The notes: generated by a model not told the origin, from the letters alone. A stretch of 64,000 bases of DNA from an uncultured Pelagibacteraceae bacterium (GCA_902624315.1 CACNXC010000003.1:124001-188000), one strand, 5' to 3'; shown: positions 54,608 through 63,178, counted from the first letter of the stretch. Numbers and translations: made by a program.

Positions 54608-54680
54608 AAAAAATTTGATAAGCTTTGGAGACAATGCTATATCCCACTATGAAATTCAATAAATTAATGAATAGGATTAA

Positions 54681-54764
54681 ATGAGTTACCCAAAAAAACA
54701 TAGAGGCCGAAGAAAAATGGGCTCTAAAAAAAGAAGAGCTCGAAAAAAGAATAAGAAAAAGTAG
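54681..54764 (+). CDS. Tiny, very basic protein, 27 residues
   Basis: ATG at 54681 follows a purine-rich GAATAGGATTAA. The product reads MSYPKKHRGRRKMGSKKRRA then RKKNKKK, with 17 Lys or Arg residues in 27. It sits between divergent metC and convergent mnmA and ends two bases from the mnmA stop, filling the gap. Size and composition recall the tiny ribosomal protein Thx and other ribosome-bound peptides, but there is no sequence match I can claim. The low-complexity nature makes coding status uncertain. Confidence 0.45.
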   Translation: MSYPKKHRGRRKMGSKKRRARKKNKKK

Positions 54765-54765
54765 A

Positions 54766-55884
54766 TTATTCTTTAATCCAGCCACCACCTAATACTTTAA
54801 AACCTTCTTTATCTGTCTTGTAAAATACACAAGCTTGTCCTGGAGATATTCCATCTTCTGAATTAAGTAAATTGACTTCGGCATCATTTTGGCCAATCAA
54901 ATTTACTTTTGCATTTAATAATTTACCTGTTGATCTAACCTTTACAAAAATATCTTTTTCAAATTCAGTCTTATCACTTAATAGATTGACATTTTGTAAT
55001 GATATAAATTTTTTTCCTAAATTTTCTTTAGAACCAACTATGATTTCATTTTTTTCTGCATTTATCTTTAAAACATATAAAGGGTTTTTATCTGAAACTC
55101 TGATCCCTTTTCTTTGACCAATTGTAAAATTTATTATTCCATCATGTACACCAATAACCTTACCATTAAGATCTTTGATATTACCTTTCTTAAAAGAGTC
55201 GGGTTTAAATTTTTGAATTACTGAAGCATAATCACCACTTGGCACAAAACAAATATCTTGACTATCTGGTTTATCTGCAACATTTAATTGAAGTTTTTTT
55301 GCAATATCTCTCGTTTCTTCCTTTAATAATCCTCCAAGAGGAAATCTTAAATAATCTAATTGTTCTCGAGTTGTATTGAATAAAAAATAACTTTGGTCTC
55401 TGTTTTCATCAATTGCTCTATACATGTTAGTAGTATTGTTGTCAGTAATACTTTTAACATAATGACCAGTGATTAGCGCATCTGCGTTAAGATCTTTAGA
55501 TACCTCAAACAAGTCTTTAAATTTTACAGTTTGATTACATTGAACACATGGAATTGGTGTTTCACCTTTTAAATAACTATCTACAAAGTTGTCTATTACA
55601 CCTTGCTTGAACTTATTTTGATAATACAAAATTTTGTGATCAATATTTAATTTATTTGCAACTCTTTTAGCATCCATGATATCTTGTCCAGAACAGCACT
55701 GTTTTGCATTTTTTGCTTCTTTGCCGTCATCGTAAAGTTTGAGAGTAATACCAACAACATTATACCCCTCTTTTTTCATCATCCCGGCCACAGTGGATGA
55801 ATCTACTCCACCAGACATTGCCACGACAACTTTAGTATCAGAAGGTTTTTTGTTGATGCCAATTGAGTTTAATTCATCATTCAT
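54766..55884 (-). CDS. mnmA: tRNA-specific 2-thiouridylase
   Basis: This enzyme adds sulfur to U34 of tRNA-Lys, -Glu and -Gln. The 372-residue protein has the PP-loop ATP motif [17 protein letters not shown] near 20-36, the catalytic cysteine pair [13 protein letters not shown] near 112-124 and CFVPSGDYA near 211-219. TGHYVKSI is near 140 and [13 protein letters not shown] near 251-263. [10 protein letters not shown] near 345 is the end marker. The length is standard. It is transcribed leftwards from opposite the DUF3553 gene and converges with the 27-residue basic protein. Confidence 0.96.
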   Translation of the reverse strand: MNDELNSIGINKKPSDTKVVVAMSGGVDSSTVAGMMKKEGYNVVGITLKLYDDGKEAKNAKQCCSGQDIMDAKRVANKLNIDHKILYYQNKFKQGVIDNFVDSYLKGETPIPCVQCNQTVKFKDLFEVSKDLNADALITGHYVKSITDNNTTNMYRAIDENRDQSYFLFNTTREQLDYLRFPLGGLLKEETRDIAKKLQLNVADKPDSQDICFVPSGDYASVIQKFKPDSFKKGNIKDLNGKVIGVHDGIINFTIGQRKGIRVSDKNPLYVLKINAEKNEIIVGSKENLGKKFISLQNVNLLSDKTEFEKDIFVKVRSTGKLLNAKVNLIGQNDAEVNLLNSEDGISPGQACVFYKTDKEGFKVLGGGWIKE

Positions 55885-55925
55885 TTGGTGGTATTTATAC
55901 TCATTTCTACTATAAATAAAATGAA

Positions 55926-56096
55926 ATGATTTTAGATTTTGAGCCAGGCGACAAAGTGCTAAATCCTAATAAAAAAGACTGGGGAATTGGGCAAGTACAG
56001 TCAATAATAAAAGACAGAGTGACAGTAAATTTTGAAAATGTGGGAAAAAAAGTAATAAATGCAAAAAATATAGAATTAATAAAATTAAATGAATGA
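55926..56096 (+). CDS. DUF3553 family small protein
   Basis: This 56-residue protein reads [20 protein letters not shown], then [20 protein letters not shown], then KKVINAKN. The PGD.V..P...DWG.GQVQS....VTVNFE..GK pattern is the DUF3553 fingerprint, a small beta-barrel (Tudor/KOW-like) also found fused to UvrD-like helicases and in alphaproteobacteria as a stand-alone protein. The function is unknown. Its stop overlaps the start of the CysQ-like phosphatase by eight bases, so the two are probably cotranslated. Confidence 0.85.
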   Translation: MILDFEPGDKVLNPNKKDWGIGQVQSIIKDRVTVNFENVGKKVINAKNIELIKLNE

Positions 56097-56859
56097 CCTA
56101 AACAAAAAAGAGATAGTTGAAAGTTTAATAGATACTTTCTTATATGCTGGAAAAATTTGCCTTGAATTAAGAGATAAAGGCTTAACTAAAAAAATTAAGT
56201 CTGATAACACACCAGTAAGCAATGGTGATCTAGAAGTTAATAAGATTATTACAGAAAAAATTAAAGAAATCACACCTCATTTACCAATTGTTTCAGAAGA
56301 AACTTCTGATAATAAATTCATTAATGATCTAAAAGATTTTTGGTTAGTTGATCCAATAGATGGGACATACGACTACATAAATAATCTAGAAGAATTTACA
56401 ATTAATGCTGGATTAATAATTAACAAAAACCCAGTAGCTGGATTAATTTATGCCCCTTCAAAAAAAAGAATGTTTTACTCCTATGGTCCAAATAATGCCT
56501 ATGAGTTTACAAATGGTGAAACCAAGAATTTAAATTGTTCTGAAAATTTTGATAAAAATGATGTGAAATTTGTATCCTATTCAAACAATATTAAACCTGA
56601 AATAGAAAAATTACATAAAAAATTTAATGTAAAAAAGTATGTAAGAATGAAAAGTTCTCTTAAATTTTGTGTCATCGCTGCTGGCGAATATGATGGATAT
56701 GTGGCTGAGCCTAGAGCTTGTGAATGGGACATAGCGGCTGGTCATGCAATTTTACAACATGCTGGAGGAATAATTTCAGATTTTGATGGCAAAGAAATTA
56801 AATATGGAAAGAAAAATTTTAAAAATCCAAGTTTAATTTTAAAAAATAGAAATATCTAA
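56089..56859 (+). CDS. cysQ: 3'(2'),5'-bisphosphate nucleotidase/inositol-monophosphatase family (CysQ-like)
   Basis: This is a 256-residue metal-dependent phosphatase. The metal-binding motifs are the SEE near 68 (PIVSEETSDN), WLVDPIDGTYDYINN near 83-97 and CEWDIAAGHAIL near 210-221, as in all members. TPVSNGDLEVNKII near 42-55 is typical of CysQ, which hydrolyses phosphoadenosine phosphate left over from sulfate assimilation. Because SAR11 cells often do not reduce sulfate for assimilation, the natural substrate should be checked. An inositol phosphatase or nucleotidase role is possible. Confidence 0.8.
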   Translation: MNDLNKKEIVESLIDTFLYAGKICLELRDKGLTKKIKSDNTPVSNGDLEVNKIITEKIKEITPHLPIVSEETSDNKFINDLKDFWLVDPIDGTYDYINNLEEFTINAGLIINKNPVAGLIYAPSKKRMFYSYGPNNAYEFTNGETKNLNCSENFDKNDVKFVSYSNNIKPEIEKLHKKFNVKKYVRMKSSLKFCVIAAGEYDGYVAEPRACEWDIAAGHAILQHAGGIISDFDGKEIKYGKKNFKNPSLILKNRNI

Positions 56860-56860
56860 T

Positions 56861-57004
56861 ATGGATGAGCAATTAAGGATAATACTTATAATTATTGTAT
56901 CAGTATCTATTTTTGGTTTATTGGTATTTGTATATGTTAAAAATTATATCAGAAATAAAATCAATCAATTAGTTGAAGAAGAAAAGAAAAAAAAATCAAA
57001 GTAG
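56861..57004 (+). CDS. Small membrane protein, 47 residues
   Basis: The frame starts one base after the CysQ stop. MDEQLRIILIIIVSVSIFGL continues with LVFVYVKNYIRNKINQLVEE and a terminal lysine run. It has one membrane helix near 6-25 and a short helical, charged tail. It ends inside the stop region of recX on the other strand (nine-base overlap). Tight spacing to cysQ supports real translation. No family is recognised. Confidence 0.55.
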   Translation: MDEQLRIILIIIVSVSIFGLLVFVYVKNYIRNKINQLVEEEKKKKSK

Positions 57005-57559
57005 TTTTATTATTTTTAAATAATCATCTTTTTTTAATTCCATAACTTTTTTTGATGTTTCAAAATTGAAGCCATTTCTTGCCAATAAAGAGATATCCTT
57101 TTTATAAAAAAGTGGTCTATTGTCATCTATCCTAGCTGGTCCAATTCTTTTCTTTTTACAAATTTTAATTGCTGAAAAAAAATCTTGATCTGAATTATCC
57201 TCATTAATTTTGTTGACTGTATCTTTTATAAATTCATCATTAACGCCTTTGCCAATTAAGTAGTTTCTGATTTTATTAATCGAACTTCCTCTTCTGATCA
57301 TACTTTTGGCTTTACTTTCAGAATAAAATTTATCGTTAATAAATTTATTTTTTTCTAAATCAGATAAAACAATATCAATTAAGTTTGTCACATCCTGTTT
57401 TTTTACATTTGGAACAGATAATTTAAGATATTTTTTTAGTAAATATGTTCTTAATTGTTGTTTAGATGGGGCATATTTTTCAACATACGCTAAAGCAAAA
57501 TTTCTCATTTCATCTACAGTCACCTGTAATGTTTTTCTCTTATTTCTTATAGGAATCAT
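56996..57559 (-). CDS. recX: Regulatory protein RecX
   Basis: This small protein binds RecA filaments and modulates recombination. The 187-residue, alpha-helical protein contains three RecX-type helical repeats. NFALAYVEKYAPSKQQLRTY is near 16-35, DLEKNKFINDKFYSESKAKS near 70-89 with the family D..R/YA....R pattern diverged, and RRGSSINKIRNYLIGKGV near 93-110. The residues are diverged and lysine-rich, as is usual in SAR11. recA is not in this window. It converges on the 47-residue membrane protein gene. Confidence 0.75.
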   Translation of the reverse strand: MIPIRNKRKTLQVTVDEMRNFALAYVEKYAPSKQQLRTYLLKKYLKLSVPNVKKQDVTNLIDIVLSDLEKNKFINDKFYSESKAKSMIRRGSSINKIRNYLIGKGVNDEFIKDTVNKINEDNSDQDFFSAIKICKKKRIGPARIDDNRPLFYKKDISLLARNGFNFETSKKVMELKKDDYLKIIKLL

Positions 57560-57587
57560 TGTAAGATCTAATATAATATAATTTAAA

Positions 57588-58061
57588 ATGATCGAACAAA
57601 TTTATGCATACTTTACGATTGAAATTCTCTACTTCTGGGTGAATTTAGGAGTTTTGCCTTTTTGGTTAGTATTAATATTTTTTCCACAATCAAACTTTAC
57701 AAAATATTTTGTTACTTCTATTTTTCCAGTCACATTATTAGGAGGTGCTTACATATTTGTTCTTTATAAAGCTTATTTAAATGCTTATGATTTCGATAGT
57801 AATTTTGAATTATATTTAAGTATTAGTAATTTATCAGGTTTGTTTTCAAGTAATATTTTTTTAATGTTATTTTGGATCCACTTTGTATCAATTAATTTAT
57901 TCGTCGGTGGCTGGATTGTAAGAGACTCACAAAAATTTTTTATCAATAAAGTTCTTGTTGGCATCCCATTGATAATCACTTATTTAATTGGTCCTTTAGG
58001 CATTTTTATTTATTGGCTCATTAGAATATTTTACGCGAAAAGTATTAACCTATATGAGTAA
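57588..58061 (+). CDS. ABA4-like (DUF4281) membrane protein
   Basis: This is a 157-residue protein with four predicted membrane helices. The opening EILYFWVNLGVLPFWLVLIF near 11-30, the middle FWIHFVSINLFVGGWIVRDS near 94-113 and the ending YLIGPLGIFIYWLIR near 133-147 match the ABA4-like family (DUF4281). The plant member acts in neoxanthin synthesis, but the bacterial members have no established role. It lies 28 bases from divergent recX and overlaps the next gene by eight bases. Confidence 0.65.
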   Translation: MIEQIYAYFTIEILYFWVNLGVLPFWLVLIFFPQSNFTKYFVTSIFPVTLLGGAYIFVLYKAYLNAYDFDSNFELYLSISNLSGLFSSNIFLMLFWIHFVSINLFVGGWIVRDSQKFFINKVLVGIPLIITYLIGPLGIFIYWLIRIFYAKSINLYE

Positions 58062-58638
58062 AATCATCGATTTTTACTTCGATTTTATTAGTCCATATTC
58101 TTACATTGCCTATAAAAAAATTAAATCAATGCAGAATAAAAATGGGGTCGATTTTAATTATAAACCTATTTTGCTAGGTGGTTTACATAAGTTAGGTAAC
58201 ATAACTGCTCCTGCTTTTAATGAGCGAAAAATGAAAAATATGAAGAATGATTGCGAAATTATAGCTAACAAAAATAATATATCTTTTAAATGGAACGAAA
58301 AATTTCCAATTAATACACTTTATTTAATGAGAGGATTTATTTCAATTGATGCAAATAAAAAAAGTGAATACTTTGATATCTGTTTTGATGCCTATTGGAA
58401 AAATAATATAGATATATCAATCGAAGCTAACGTAAACAAAATTTTAGATAATTGTAAAATTGATAAAAAAAAATTTTTTGAAGATATAAGTAATCAAAAA
58501 ATAAAAGACGAATTAAAAAGTTTAACTGACAAAGCTTTTCAAAATGATGTATTTGGTGCTCCAACTTTCATAGTCAACAATAAACTTTTTTGGGGACAAG
58601 ATAGACTTGAATATGCTTTAGAAGAAAGTGTTTCTTAA
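58054..58638 (+). CDS. 2-hydroxychromene-2-carboxylate isomerase/DsbA-fold (kappa-class GST-like) protein
   Basis: This is a 194-residue thioredoxin-fold protein. The opening KIIDFYFDFISPYSYIAYKK near 3-22 and the end DVFGAPTFIVNNKLFWGQDR near 167-186 are diagnostic of the HCCA-isomerase/kappa GST group. The S of SPYSY replaces the CxxC of true DsbA, so it is not a disulfide oxidase. Glutathione is the expected cofactor in characterised members. It is cotranscribed with the ABA4-like gene (eight-base overlap). The substrate is unknown. Confidence 0.85.
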   Translation: MSKIIDFYFDFISPYSYIAYKKIKSMQNKNGVDFNYKPILLGGLHKLGNITAPAFNERKMKNMKNDCEIIANKNNISFKWNEKFPINTLYLMRGFISIDANKKSEYFDICFDAYWKNNIDISIEANVNKILDNCKIDKKKFFEDISNQKIKDELKSLTDKAFQNDVFGAPTFIVNNKLFWGQDRLEYALEESVS

Positions 58639-59018
58639 ACAATCTTAAATTTACTATTTCTAATAGCTCCAAACCCACCATCAATGTGTGAAACTTTTTC
58701 AAAACCCATATCTTTGAGAGTTTTTGCAGCCAATGCTGATCTCATACCGCCAGCACAGAAAAGAACCATTTCTTTATTCATATCTAATTTACCATCTTTA
58801 AAATATGGACTATCAGGATCTAACCAAAATTCTAACATTCCTCGCGGAATATGATTTGAATTTTCAACTCGCCCATCTCTTTCAAGTTCTCTTATATCTC
58901 TAATATCAATTAGATTACATTTATTTTCATTCATCATTGATAATGCTTCGTCTGGTGAAATTGTTTTAATTTCGCTTAAAGCTTCTGTGACTAAGGTTTT
59001 TGATGATTTTATATTCAT
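58635..59018 (-). CDS. Rhodanese-domain protein
   Basis: This 127-residue protein has a single rhodanese domain. NLIDIRDIRELERDGRVENS near 35-54 opens the domain, and the active-site loop with the sulfur-carrying Cys is VLFCAGGMRSALAAKTLKDM near 85-104. The end is GFEKVSHIDGGFGA. The CAGGxRS loop is the typical six-residue sulfurtransferase type. It could carry persulfide sulfur in the cytoplasm. It converges on the preceding gene with a shared TTAA stop overlap. Confidence 0.9.
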   Translation of the reverse strand: MNIKSSKTLVTEALSEIKTISPDEALSMMNENKCNLIDIRDIRELERDGRVENSNHIPRGMLEFWLDPDSPYFKDGKLDMNKEMVLFCAGGMRSALAAKTLKDMGFEKVSHIDGGFGAIRNSKFKIV

Positions 59019-59065
59019 AGAACTAAATTTATTATATAGTTTTTTTTGAAATCACATAAATAAAA

Positions 59066-60052
59066 ATGAATAAAATTTGTATCGTTTATACTCATCATAA
59101 ATTAGGTGATTTGATCTGGCAATTACCCTACATAAAAGCTATCAGTCAACATCATCTAACAAATATAGATTTAGTTGTCAGAGAAAAAACTCAAGCCCAA
59201 AATATTCTTAAAGACCTAAAACATATAAATCAAATTTTTTATAATGATTTCAGAAAGGGTTTATTTTATTGGGTTGATGTATTCAAATTAATAAAAGTAT
59301 TCAAATCTGAGAAATATGATTTTGTTTATATACTAGATAAAGTCAATAAACCTGCCATCGCAGCTAAAATCGCAAAAATTAAGAATATTATTGGACCGGG
59401 ATTTAAAAACCAAAAGAAATGGCTTACTGTTAAAAATTTTCTTAATGAGGAGGATTTAAAATTAAATTATTCTGAAAGATCTCAAAAACTACTTAAGATT
59501 AATTCGATAACAATAGAGAATAAATATCCAAATTTGGAAATTGATGTTGAGAGTCTCAAAAAAAACAATTCGGACCTTCTTGTTAATGGAAAGAAAATTG
59601 CTTTTGGGGTCGATTCTTTTGAAGATTACAAAATGTGGTATGAGGAAGATTTTATCAAACTTGCGGATCTTTTGTTCAAAAAAAAATTATTTGATTACAT
59701 ATATCTTGTTTGTAGCCCTGAAAAATCTCATATTGCAAAAAAAATAATTGCTGAGTCTAATAAAAATTATTTTATTGATTGTTCTAATAAAGATCTACGA
59801 GGAGTAATATTAGCAGTTAAAAATTCAGATTTTTTTCTTGGAAATAATTCAGGTCCATTAAATCTTGCAGCAGCTCTTGGAATTAAATCATTTGGATTAA
59901 TAGCCAATGACCCAGTGAGTGAGCTAAAATATAGTAAAATTATTCCAATAGTTCCAAAGGATTATATGGATAACGTCTGGCATAGGGATAGAAAAGGAAT
60001 GAAGAATCTTAAGCCTGATGAAGTGTTTAATCAGATTATTAAAAATTTGTAA
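59066..60052 (+). CDS. Glycosyltransferase family 9 (heptosyltransferase-like)
   Basis: This 328-residue protein resembles ADP-heptose:LPS heptosyltransferases. The N-terminal HHKLGDLIWQLPYIKAISQH near 11-30 parallels the R.d.iGDvv...P family start. The C-terminal acceptor/donor region contains FFLGNNSGPLNLAAALGIKS near 258-277, the GT9 signature with the conserved D/N-S-GP.H. pattern partly altered (no His). A role in lipopolysaccharide or surface glycan assembly is inferred. A terminator follows 22 bases downstream. Confidence 0.82.
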   Translation: MNKICIVYTHHKLGDLIWQLPYIKAISQHHLTNIDLVVREKTQAQNILKDLKHINQIFYNDFRKGLFYWVDVFKLIKVFKSEKYDFVYILDKVNKPAIAAKIAKIKNIIGPGFKNQKKWLTVKNFLNEEDLKLNYSERSQKLLKINSITIENKYPNLEIDVESLKKNNSDLLVNGKKIAFGVDSFEDYKMWYEEDFIKLADLLFKKKLFDYIYLVCSPEKSHIAKKIIAESNKNYFIDCSNKDLRGVILAVKNSDFFLGNNSGPLNLAAALGIKSFGLIANDPVSELKYSKIIPIVPKDYMDNVWHRDRKGMKNLKPDEVFNQIIKNL

Positions 60053-60073
60053 TCATTTAATTTTTATGAAAAT

Positions 60074-60106
60074 AAAAAAAGCCCCTTGAGGGAGGGGCTT
60101 TTTTTT
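60074..60106. terminator. Bidirectional intrinsic terminator
   Basis: A7-GCCCCT-TGAGGG-AGGGGC-T9 forms a short G+C-rich stem flanked by A and T runs on both sides, so it can end the glycosyltransferase transcript (forward) and the amtB transcript (reverse). This is the clearest terminator in the window. Confidence 0.9.
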
Positions 60107-60135
60107 CGTTTAACTAACTTTAAGAGAGAATTTTA

Positions 60136-60185
60136 GGAACCCTTCGATGAGTAATCGCGGAGATGCACAGAGAGCGAAGAGTCCC
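60136..60185 (-). other. Imperfect inverted repeat in the 3' untranslated region of amtB
   Basis: Between the amtB stop and the terminator lies a markedly more G+C-rich stretch. GGAACCCTTCG (60136-60146) pairs with CGAAGAGTCCC (60175-60185) over 9 of 11 positions, leaving a 28-base interior. In the amtB transcript it would form a branched hairpin. It matches no RNA family I recognise. It may be a stabilising 3' end, a small RNA released from the 3' UTR, or a site for a regulator. Confidence 0.45.
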
Positions 60186-60198
60186 TTATTGTTAACAA

Positions 60199-61500
60199 TT
60201 AGTCACGTATTGCATATGCAATCACGCCAGTTTCAGTGACATCAGTACCTTTGGTTTCACCTTCTTTACTTAACCTAAGGCCAATTGTTGCTTTGATAGC
60301 GCTAAACAATATGTAGGCTACAATAAACACAAAAATGTTTACTGATAACACACCAATTAACTGGGTACTAAAATTTGCACCAGAATTTGTTGCAGGTACA
60401 ATTAACGTACCCCAAATTCCAGCAAATAAGTGAGCAGGAATAGCACCAACTACATCATCAATTTTTAGAGAGAATAATAGTTTAGTACCATACACTACGA
60501 TTAATCCACCCACAGCACCAATTAAAATTGCAGCAAATGGTGATGGTAATAATGGTTCTGCAGTTACAGCAACCAGACCACCAATACATCCATTTAACAT
60601 TTGTATTACGTCAGTTTTACCAAAATGCAATCTTGTTATAACTGCTGCGCCCATAACACCACCTGCACCAGCAAGGAATGTGTTAATAAATATTTTTGAT
60701 ACAGCGATTGCATCAGTAGCTGTTCCCAATGCTAATTGTGAACCACCATTAAATCCAAACCAACCTAGCCATAAAATAAATACTCCAATTGTTACTAATG
60801 GTATTGATGATGCTGCAAACGGTTTAAGCGGCGCTGGAGCCCCAGATTTAGTAAATCTTCCTAATCTTGGACCAATTATCATTGCACCAGCTAAAGCAGC
60901 TGCACCACCAGTTGAGTGTACTAAAGTTGAGCCAGCAAAATCAGCAAATCCTAACTCTGCTAACCAGCCTCCACCCCACTGCCAACCCATTACGATTGGA
61001 TAAATAATTCCTGATAGAATTGCAGCAAATGTAAAGAATGGCCATAATTTAATCCTTTCAGCCATTGTACCTGACACGATTGAAACAGTAGTTGCACAGA
61101 ATACCATTTGGAAATACCAATCTGAACCATCGGAATAACCTGTATCTAGTTTACTGCCATCTGCCCATGGAATAAATTTTCCAATATATCCACCTGGACT
61201 GATACCATAGGCTAAATTATAACCTACAAGCCAGAACATTATACCTGCAATTGAGAATAACCCTATATTTTTTGCACAAATAACGGATACACTTTTTGAT
61301 GTAACCATTCCAGACTCTAGCATAGCAAAACCACATGCCATGAACATTACTAGAAATCCGCAAATCAAAAATAATAAGGTATTAAAAATAAAACCTACTT
61401 CAGCAGAAACTGTTGTATCTGCCATACCTGCACTACTCATGTTCAATAAAAAAATTAAACTAATAAGTGGCGCACTTATTTTTTTTATTAATTTAGTCAT
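60199..61500 (-). CDS. amtB: Ammonium transporter
   Basis: This is a 433-residue Amt-family channel with 11 helices after an N-terminal signal-like segment (KKISAPLISLIFLLNMSSAG). FMACGFAMLESGMVTSKSVS near 54-73, the pore WDFAGSTLVH-type GFADFAGSTLVHSTGGAAAL near 183-202 and WLGWFGFNGGSQ near 242-253 are family marks. The twin-His positions lie in VHSTGG and near GIPAHLFAGIWGTL (GAIPAHLFAGIWG) at about 354. GGGAGG-type ribosome site AGGGAGG stands before the ATG, partly able to pair with the CTCTC just upstream. glnK is not adjacent. Confidence 0.95.
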   Translation of the reverse strand: MTKLIKKISAPLISLIFLLNMSSAGMADTTVSAEVGFIFNTLLFLICGFLVMFMACGFAMLESGMVTSKSVSVICAKNIGLFSIAGIMFWLVGYNLAYGISPGGYIGKFIPWADGSKLDTGYSDGSDWYFQMVFCATTVSIVSGTMAERIKLWPFFTFAAILSGIIYPIVMGWQWGGGWLAELGFADFAGSTLVHSTGGAAALAGAMIIGPRLGRFTKSGAPAPLKPFAASSIPLVTIGVFILWLGWFGFNGGSQLALGTATDAIAVSKIFINTFLAGAGGVMGAAVITRLHFGKTDVIQMLNGCIGGLVAVTAEPLLPSPFAAILIGAVGGLIVVYGTKLLFSLKIDDVVGAIPAHLFAGIWGTLIVPATNSGANFSTQLIGVLSVNIFVFIVAYILFSAIKATIGLRLSKEGETKGTDVTETGVIAYAIRD

Positions 61501-61595
61501 AAGACCTCCCTGTTATAGAGAGTGCTTATATTTTAATAATTCCTAAAAACTAACGCTGATTATGAAAATTGGGTATGTATATTTTGCATATAGAA

Positions 61596-61627
61596 ACAGC
61601 CTTAACGCTTTTTGACGTTAAGGCTGT
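61596..61627 (-). terminator. Intrinsic terminator after the HU gene
   Basis: The perfect 12-base arms ACAGCCTTAACG (61596-61607) and CGTTAAGGCTGT (61616-61627) are separated by eight bases, starting nine bases past the HU stop. On the reverse strand the stem is followed by TTTCTATA, a modest uridine run. It separates the HU gene from amtB. Confidence 0.8.
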
Positions 61628-61635
61628 AAAATTAA

Positions 61636-61911
61636 CTATTTATTGAATACTTCTTTTAAAGCTTTGGCAGGTAAGAATTTAACCTTTTGCGATGCAGCAA
61701 TTTGAATTTGCTCACCAGTCCTAGGGTTTCTTCCAACTCTCGCTTTTCTCTTAGCCACTTTATATGTACCAAATCCTGCAATTTTGACTGAATCATCAGC
61801 TTTTAGTGCATCTAAGATAGTGTTGGTAATCGTGTCAAAAGTTCTTTCAGCATCAGCTTTACTTAGGTTTAAAGCGCCTGATAATTTGACAACTAGTTGT
61901 TTTTTGTTCAT
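61636..61911 (-). CDS. hup: DNA-binding protein HU
   Basis: This 91-residue histone-like protein coats and bends DNA as a dimer. MNKKQLVVKLSGALNLSKAD opens the helical body. The signature GFGTYKVAKRKARVGRNPRT near 47-66 includes the arm and the intercalating Pro (RNPRTGEQ). VKFLPAKALKEVFNK is the expected C terminus. It matches HU rather than IHF in length and motif. A ribosome site CCGGAGC precedes the ATG, and there is a strong terminator downstream. Confidence 0.95.
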   Translation of the reverse strand: MNKKQLVVKLSGALNLSKADAERTFDTITNTILDALKADDSVKIAGFGTYKVAKRKARVGRNPRTGEQIQIAASQKVKFLPAKALKEVFNK

Positions 61912-62064
61912 TTTAGCTCCGGTTTTATTAGGTTATTTACTATCTTTATCAAAAGTATTGATAAATCAAGCCTTTTTTTAGTATCTAGCTCGAAGTTATA
62001 CACAATATCTGGTATGGTTAAAAAAACCTCAATTTTAAAGGGTTATTTAAAGATTTGAATTTTA

Positions 62065-63177
62065 TTAACTAAATAAGCCAAGATCTTTGAGATCATTAAA
62101 TGTTGTAAATATCATCAAAGTTAGAAGCAAAAACATTCCGATTCGAAAAAAACCCTCTTGCGTTTTTTGTGATAAAGGACGTCCTAACACTTTTTCAAAA
62201 GCGTAAAACATTAAATGACCTCCATCCAACATTGGTATCGGAAATAAATTAATTAATCCTAAACTTATAGAAATGTAAGCCATCATGCTAATAAATGCCA
62301 ACAAACCAAACTCTGCTACTTGCCCTGAAATTTTAGCAATTCTAATTGGTCCACCAAGTTGTGAAGTATCAGCTTTTCCAAAAATCATCGCACCGATATA
62401 TTTAAGTGAGGATATACTAACGAAATATACTTCATTTGCTGCGTGGTATATAGCTTGTGCGGGTCCTAATTTAACATGGTTAATCTCATTGTTGTAAGCA
62501 CTTAATTTAATTCCAACGATCCTTTTGTTAATCTTATTTCCAAGATTGTCCTCACTTAAAACCATTTTAGGTTTTACTTTTAATAATATTTCGTCGTATG
62601 AACGTTTAACTTTAAAATCTATAAAATCATCTGTTGATAATGTTATAAATTTTGAAACATCCATAATACTTTTAACTTCATTTCCATCTATCTCTAAAAT
62701 AATATCATTTTGTTTCAAACCACCTATCATTGCAGGGCTATCTTTTTGTACCTCATTGATCATTGCAGGAGTAAAATCTTTTCCTGCAAAAGTATAAATA
62801 GAAAAGAAAATTAGTAATGCGAGTAAGAAGTTTGCTAATGGTCCACCAAAAACAATTAAAGCTCTTTGATATAGTGGCTTTAAAACGAATAATTTTTTCC
62901 TGTCTTCTTCGTTGTATTTTTCTATTAATTTTTCTTGATCAGCTTGTGAAAAAACATTTCGATCTCCAAAGAATTTTACATATCCACCAAGAGGTATCCA
63001 GCAAATTTTCCATCTAGTTCCAGATTTATCATTCCAACCAAATATTTCCTTTCCAAATCCAATTGAAAAATCAGTTACTGCAACACCATATCTTTTGGCA
63101 AAATAATAATGGCCGTATTCATGAATGAATACCACAATCATGATAAGTATTAAAAATGGTAATATATAATCTATCAT
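62065..63177 (-). CDS. rseP: RseP-type site-2 zinc metalloprotease
   Basis: This inner-membrane intramembrane protease cuts anti-sigma factors or signal peptide remnants. The 370-residue protein has the zinc motif VVFIHEYGHYYFAKRYGV near 16-33 in the first helix. One PDZ domain (GGLKQNDIILEIDGNEVKSI near 152-171) replaces the two of E. coli, and PIPMLDGGHLMFYAFEKVLG near 316-335 gives the conserved LDGG/NP site. A further helix ends the protein. It follows the TPR gene by one base. Confidence 0.95.
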   Translation of the reverse strand: MIDYILPFLILIMIVVFIHEYGHYYFAKRYGVAVTDFSIGFGKEIFGWNDKSGTRWKICWIPLGGYVKFFGDRNVFSQADQEKLIEKYNEEDRKKLFVLKPLYQRALIVFGGPLANFLLALLIFFSIYTFAGKDFTPAMINEVQKDSPAMIGGLKQNDIILEIDGNEVKSIMDVSKFITLSTDDFIDFKVKRSYDEILLKVKPKMVLSEDNLGNKINKRIVGIKLSAYNNEINHVKLGPAQAIYHAANEVYFVSISSLKYIGAMIFGKADTSQLGGPIRIAKISGQVAEFGLLAFISMMAYISISLGLINLFPIPMLDGGHLMFYAFEKVLGRPLSQKTQEGFFRIGMFLLLTLMIFTTFNDLKDLGLFS

Positions 63178-63178
63178 C

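Noticed and set aside
54591-54788. Leftward 65-codon frame across the metC start
   Set aside because: It overlaps metC and mnmA in another frame and looks like hydrophobic translation of A+T-rich DNA.
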